Source: an uncultured Pelagibacteraceae bacterium (GTDB taxonomy: Bacteria; Pseudomonadota; Alphaproteobacteria; Pelagibacterales; Pelagibacteraceae). From it: a stretch of 64,000 nt of DNA. The stretch's first letter is position 1, and each line of letters begins with the position of its first letter. The DNA lies in assembly GCA_902592655.1 (NCBI GenBank), contig CACJFE010000001.1:62001-126000 (forward strand). Reading direction: 5' to 3'. The notes beneath the pieces were generated by a model. The model did no database searches and was not told the DNA's origin. It was given only the letters and a program-made list of their open reading frames with translations. Shown piece after piece: positions 61,961 through 64,000 of this stretch. The position numbers were made by a program, and so were the translations under genes.

Positions 61961-63247
61961 TTAGTTGTCATCGATTCTTATTAGTTTAGATTTTTTTTTA
62001 ACATAAGATCGATTATTAATTATGTTAATAATTCTATTTAATGAACTGTCTTTTGAGGGATGAGTGATAATTATTATTGATGAAGAACCTTTATTCTTAT
62101 TAGGATCTTGTACTAGTCTTTTAATTGAAACATTATTTTTGGAAAAAATTTGAGCAATATTAGATAAAACACCAGGTTTATCTACAACCTCAAATCTAAG
62201 ATATGCTGAAAAAGATCGTCCTGAAATCTGTTTAAAATTTAAATTTTTTCTTTCTTTATTTGAAATTGAGAAAGGAAATTTAATATTGCCTCTCAGAATA
62301 GATGAAATATCTGATATTAAAGCAGAAGTAGTAGCTGCCGGACCAGCTCCTTCACCTTGAATTATGCTTTTACCAACTGGTATACCATCTATAATTACCG
62401 CGTTCAGAACGCCGTCAATACTAGCCACATGAGAGCTATTCTTTATTAATGTGGGGTGCACTCTTTGATAAATATGTTTTCCTATTAGCTCAGTATAACC
62501 TAGTAATTTGATTTTATAACCAAGTTTTTTTGCATAGTTTATATCATCCTTGTCAATTTCTTTAATTCCCTCAACATGTATATTTTTATTTAAAAAAGAA
62601 TTGAAACATAAAGAAGTTAAAATCTTTAATTTAGCTGCTACGTCCTCTCCATTTAAATCAGATTTAGGATTTGACTCAGCATATCCTAATTTTTTTGCTT
62701 TATGTAAAACTTCATTAAAAGATTTATTCTCTTTTTCCATAGAAGAGAGAATATAATTGGAAGTTCCATTGAAAATTCCAAAAACTTTATTAATTTTATT
62801 TGCTATTAAACCTTCTTTTAAAGATCTAATAATCGGAACGCCACCGCATACAGACGCTTCAAATTCTAAATTTACTCTATTTTTTTCTGCAATCTTGGAT
62901 AATTGATCACCATATTTAGCGATTAAGGCCTTATTTGCTGTGACAACGTGTTTTTTGTTTTTAAGAGCTTTAAAAACTAATTTCTTAGCAGGTCCCTCTG
63001 CTCCTCCAATTAGCTCAACTATCAAATCAATATCCTCTTTTTTTGTGGCATCTAAATAATTATTAAGAAACATTTTTTTGTTAAATTTAATTTTCCTTTT
63101 ACGATTCTTGTTTTTTGCACTTAGATAAATTACATTTGGAATACAATTATTCTTTTTTGCAAGAATCATTTTATTTTTAATCAAATATTTGAATAAATAA
63201 GACCCGATATTTCCTAATCCAACTATTGCAATATTAAGCTTTTTCAT
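61961..63247 (-). CDS. hom: Homoserine dehydrogenase
   Basis: A 428-residue enzyme making homoserine for threonine and methionine. Rossmann start IAIVGLGNIGSYLF, VVTANKALIAKYG, EASVCGGVPIIRSLKEGL, IFGIFNGTSNYILSSM, KAKKLGYAESNPKSDLNGED, then a C-terminal ACT domain (YLRFEVVDKPGVLSNIAQIF) for feedback control. It follows the lysine-rich lipoprotein gene by 8 bases. Confidence 0.96.
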   Translation of the reverse strand: MKKLNIAIVGLGNIGSYLFKYLIKNKMILAKKNNCIPNVIYLSAKNKNRKRKIKFNKKMFLNNYLDATKKEDIDLIVELIGGAEGPAKKLVFKALKNKKHVVTANKALIAKYGDQLSKIAEKNRVNLEFEASVCGGVPIIRSLKEGLIANKINKVFGIFNGTSNYILSSMEKENKSFNEVLHKAKKLGYAESNPKSDLNGEDVAAKLKILTSLCFNSFLNKNIHVEGIKEIDKDDINYAKKLGYKIKLLGYTELIGKHIYQRVHPTLIKNSSHVASIDGVLNAVIIDGIPVGKSIIQGEGAGPAATTSALISDISSILRGNIKFPFSISNKERKNLNFKQISGRSFSAYLRFEVVDKPGVLSNIAQIFSKNNVSIKRLVQDPNKNKGSSSIIIITHPSKDSSLNRIINIINNRSYVKKKSKLIRIDDN

Positions 63248-63255
63248 TTCTAAAA

Positions 63256-63801
63256 TTATTCTCTAAGTGTTAAATCAGGAAACTTTCTTTTTTTTCCCTC
63301 CTTAATTAAAAAATTAGATATTTCATCAATACTACACTTTTCTAAAATAGTACAAATATCAATTATTTTATCTTTTTGATTTAACTCTCTTGTTGATAAA
63401 TCTTTTGATATTTTTTTCGCTTTACTTTCTTTAATATTTCTTTTTTTTATAATTTCTTTTTCTGTCTTTTTGTTTTTAATATTGCTTTTATTTTTAACCT
63501 TCTTTTTTATCTCCTTTATTTCTTTATCTGTTAACAACTTTACTTCTTTTTTTGTTTTATTTTTTTTTATTAAGCTTATTTTTCTGTCATTTAAATTATC
63601 ACTAGTATTTAATTCGATCAGACTTAATTCTTTTTTTTTATTGTTATTTACTACTTGCACTTCCAATGACAGATTTTCTTCAAAATATTGTTTTGCCTCG
63701 GCTTTGTTAACACAAATATGGTCACCACAAATTAAAACTACCTTATTTTTAGAGCAACTTTGTATAATTATTAGAAGAGAAAGTATGATAATTTTTTTCA
63801 T
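63256..63801 (-). CDS. Lysine-rich lipoprotein with [12 protein letters not shown] motif
   Basis: A 181-residue hypothetical lipoprotein: short signal with lipobox IQSC (Cys 16). Just after it comes [20 protein letters not shown], a two-cysteine segment that may form a disulfide. Residues about 50-150 are a low-complexity Lys/Ile/Glu linker. The end (DIGT-like [17 protein letters not shown]) has two more cysteines. I do not recognise a family. It overlaps argC by 4 bases, which suggests cotranscription with argC and hom. Possibly an outer-membrane or wall-spanning linker protein. Confidence 0.7.
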   Translation of the reverse strand: MKKIIILSLLIIIQSCSKNKVVLICGDHICVNKAEAKQYFEENLSLEVQVVNNNKKKELSLIELNTSDNLNDRKISLIKKNKTKKEVKLLTDKEIKEIKKKVKNKSNIKNKKTEKEIIKKRNIKESKAKKISKDLSTRELNQKDKIIDICTILEKCSIDEISNFLIKEGKKRKFPDLTLRE

Positions 63802-64000
63802 TTAAGACCTAAATCTTCAGGATATCCATAAAGAATATTCATGTTTTGAATAGCTTGACCCGAAGCTCCTTTGACTAAATTATCAATTGCAGAAAATATA
63901 ACAATCTTATTTTTAATTCTTGTTTGGCACACAGATATTTCTAAATTATTCGTATTCAAAACATTTCCAGATCCTATTTGAGAATTTAATTTCAGTATTT
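63798..64000 (-). CDS. argC: N-acetyl-gamma-glutamyl-phosphate reductase, C-terminal end (cut by window edge)
   Basis: The last 67 residues are visible. [20 protein letters not shown] followed by [12 protein letters not shown] matches the C-terminus of ArgC, the third step of arginine synthesis; the KGASGQAxQNMN stretch is a family hallmark. The stop overlaps the lipoprotein start (ATGA). The start lies outside the window. Confidence 0.9.
   Translation of the reverse strand, partial: ILKLNSQIGSGNVLNTNNLEISVCQTRIKNKIVIFSAIDNLVKGASGQAIQNMNILYGYPEDLGLK

Overview
The window looks like a piece of a SAR11 (Pelagibacterales, Alphaproteobacteria) chromosome. It is very AT-rich by eye, genes abut or overlap by 1 to 11 bases, intergenic space is minimal, and the gene order argS, nagZ, scpA, scpB, tatA, tatB, tatC, serS is an alphaproteobacterial one. 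I see no rRNA, no CRISPR array, no insertion sequence and no virion structural gene.

Core block 1 (1-37273). The end of a GDP-mannose enzyme gene (manC) converges on erpA-xthA. Then follows a long plus-strand run (dgt, argS, a small membrane protein, nagZ, scpAB, tatABC, serS, yajC, secD, secF) covering peptidoglycan recycling, chromosome condensation, tRNA charging and both protein export routes (Tat and the SecDF-YajC accessory complex). A PuuD-like membrane domain and uvrA lie on the minus strand, then ssb, gyrA, coaD, a cyclophilin and tgt, tRNA-Lys, a Tat-type M48 lipoprotein protease, a DUF502 protein, recG/sdhE and tRNA-Ser. A second plus-strand run carries wall genes (mltB, an RlpA-like SPOR lipoprotein, dacA) followed by tmk, holB, metG, tatD and a metallo-beta-lactamase-fold hydrolase. 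Glutathione peroxidase, a NifU-like scaffold and NhaA, tRNA-Pro, an NDUFS4-like complex I subunit, an SbmA/BacA-like transporter and an AEC transporter end the block.

Accessory region (37274-55006). This holds a 412-base non-coding stretch, an MGMT-type repair protein, a tyrosine recombinase with a striking dyad directly against its start codon, two glycosyltransferases (one a fusion), a GIY-YIG protein, and a carbohydrate/cyclitol catabolic island: HpcH/HpaI aldolase, aldehyde dehydrogenase, IolD, two Gfo/Idh/MocA dehydrogenases (one IolG-like), IolE, and an ABC importer with a ROK kinase in the order binding protein, permease, ATPase, kinase (the frcBCAK layout). Hairpin plus T-tract signals flank the binding-protein gene, which suggests it is expressed separately from its membrane partners.

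Integrated element (55007-59208). A compact 4.2 kb element sits in the 3' end of tRNA-Glu. It is bounded by a perfect 29-bp direct repeat of the tRNA 3' end. It encodes a phage-type tyrosine integrase with an arm-binding N-terminus, three small unknown proteins and a Prim-Pol (archaeo-eukaryotic primase superfamily) protein with no helicase domain. Its non-coding ends hold repeated 7-mers one helical turn apart (candidate integrase arm sites), an 8-mer repeat and a GC-rich fold-back hairpin. No capsid, terminase or conjugation gene is present. This is the best candidate for an undescribed system: a minimal self-priming integrative replicon or phage-satellite-like element of SAR11.

Core block 2 (59182-64000, minus strand). 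tRNA-Glu overlaps the 3' end of recJ, followed by glpX, hom, a lysine-rich lipoprotein and the end of argC.
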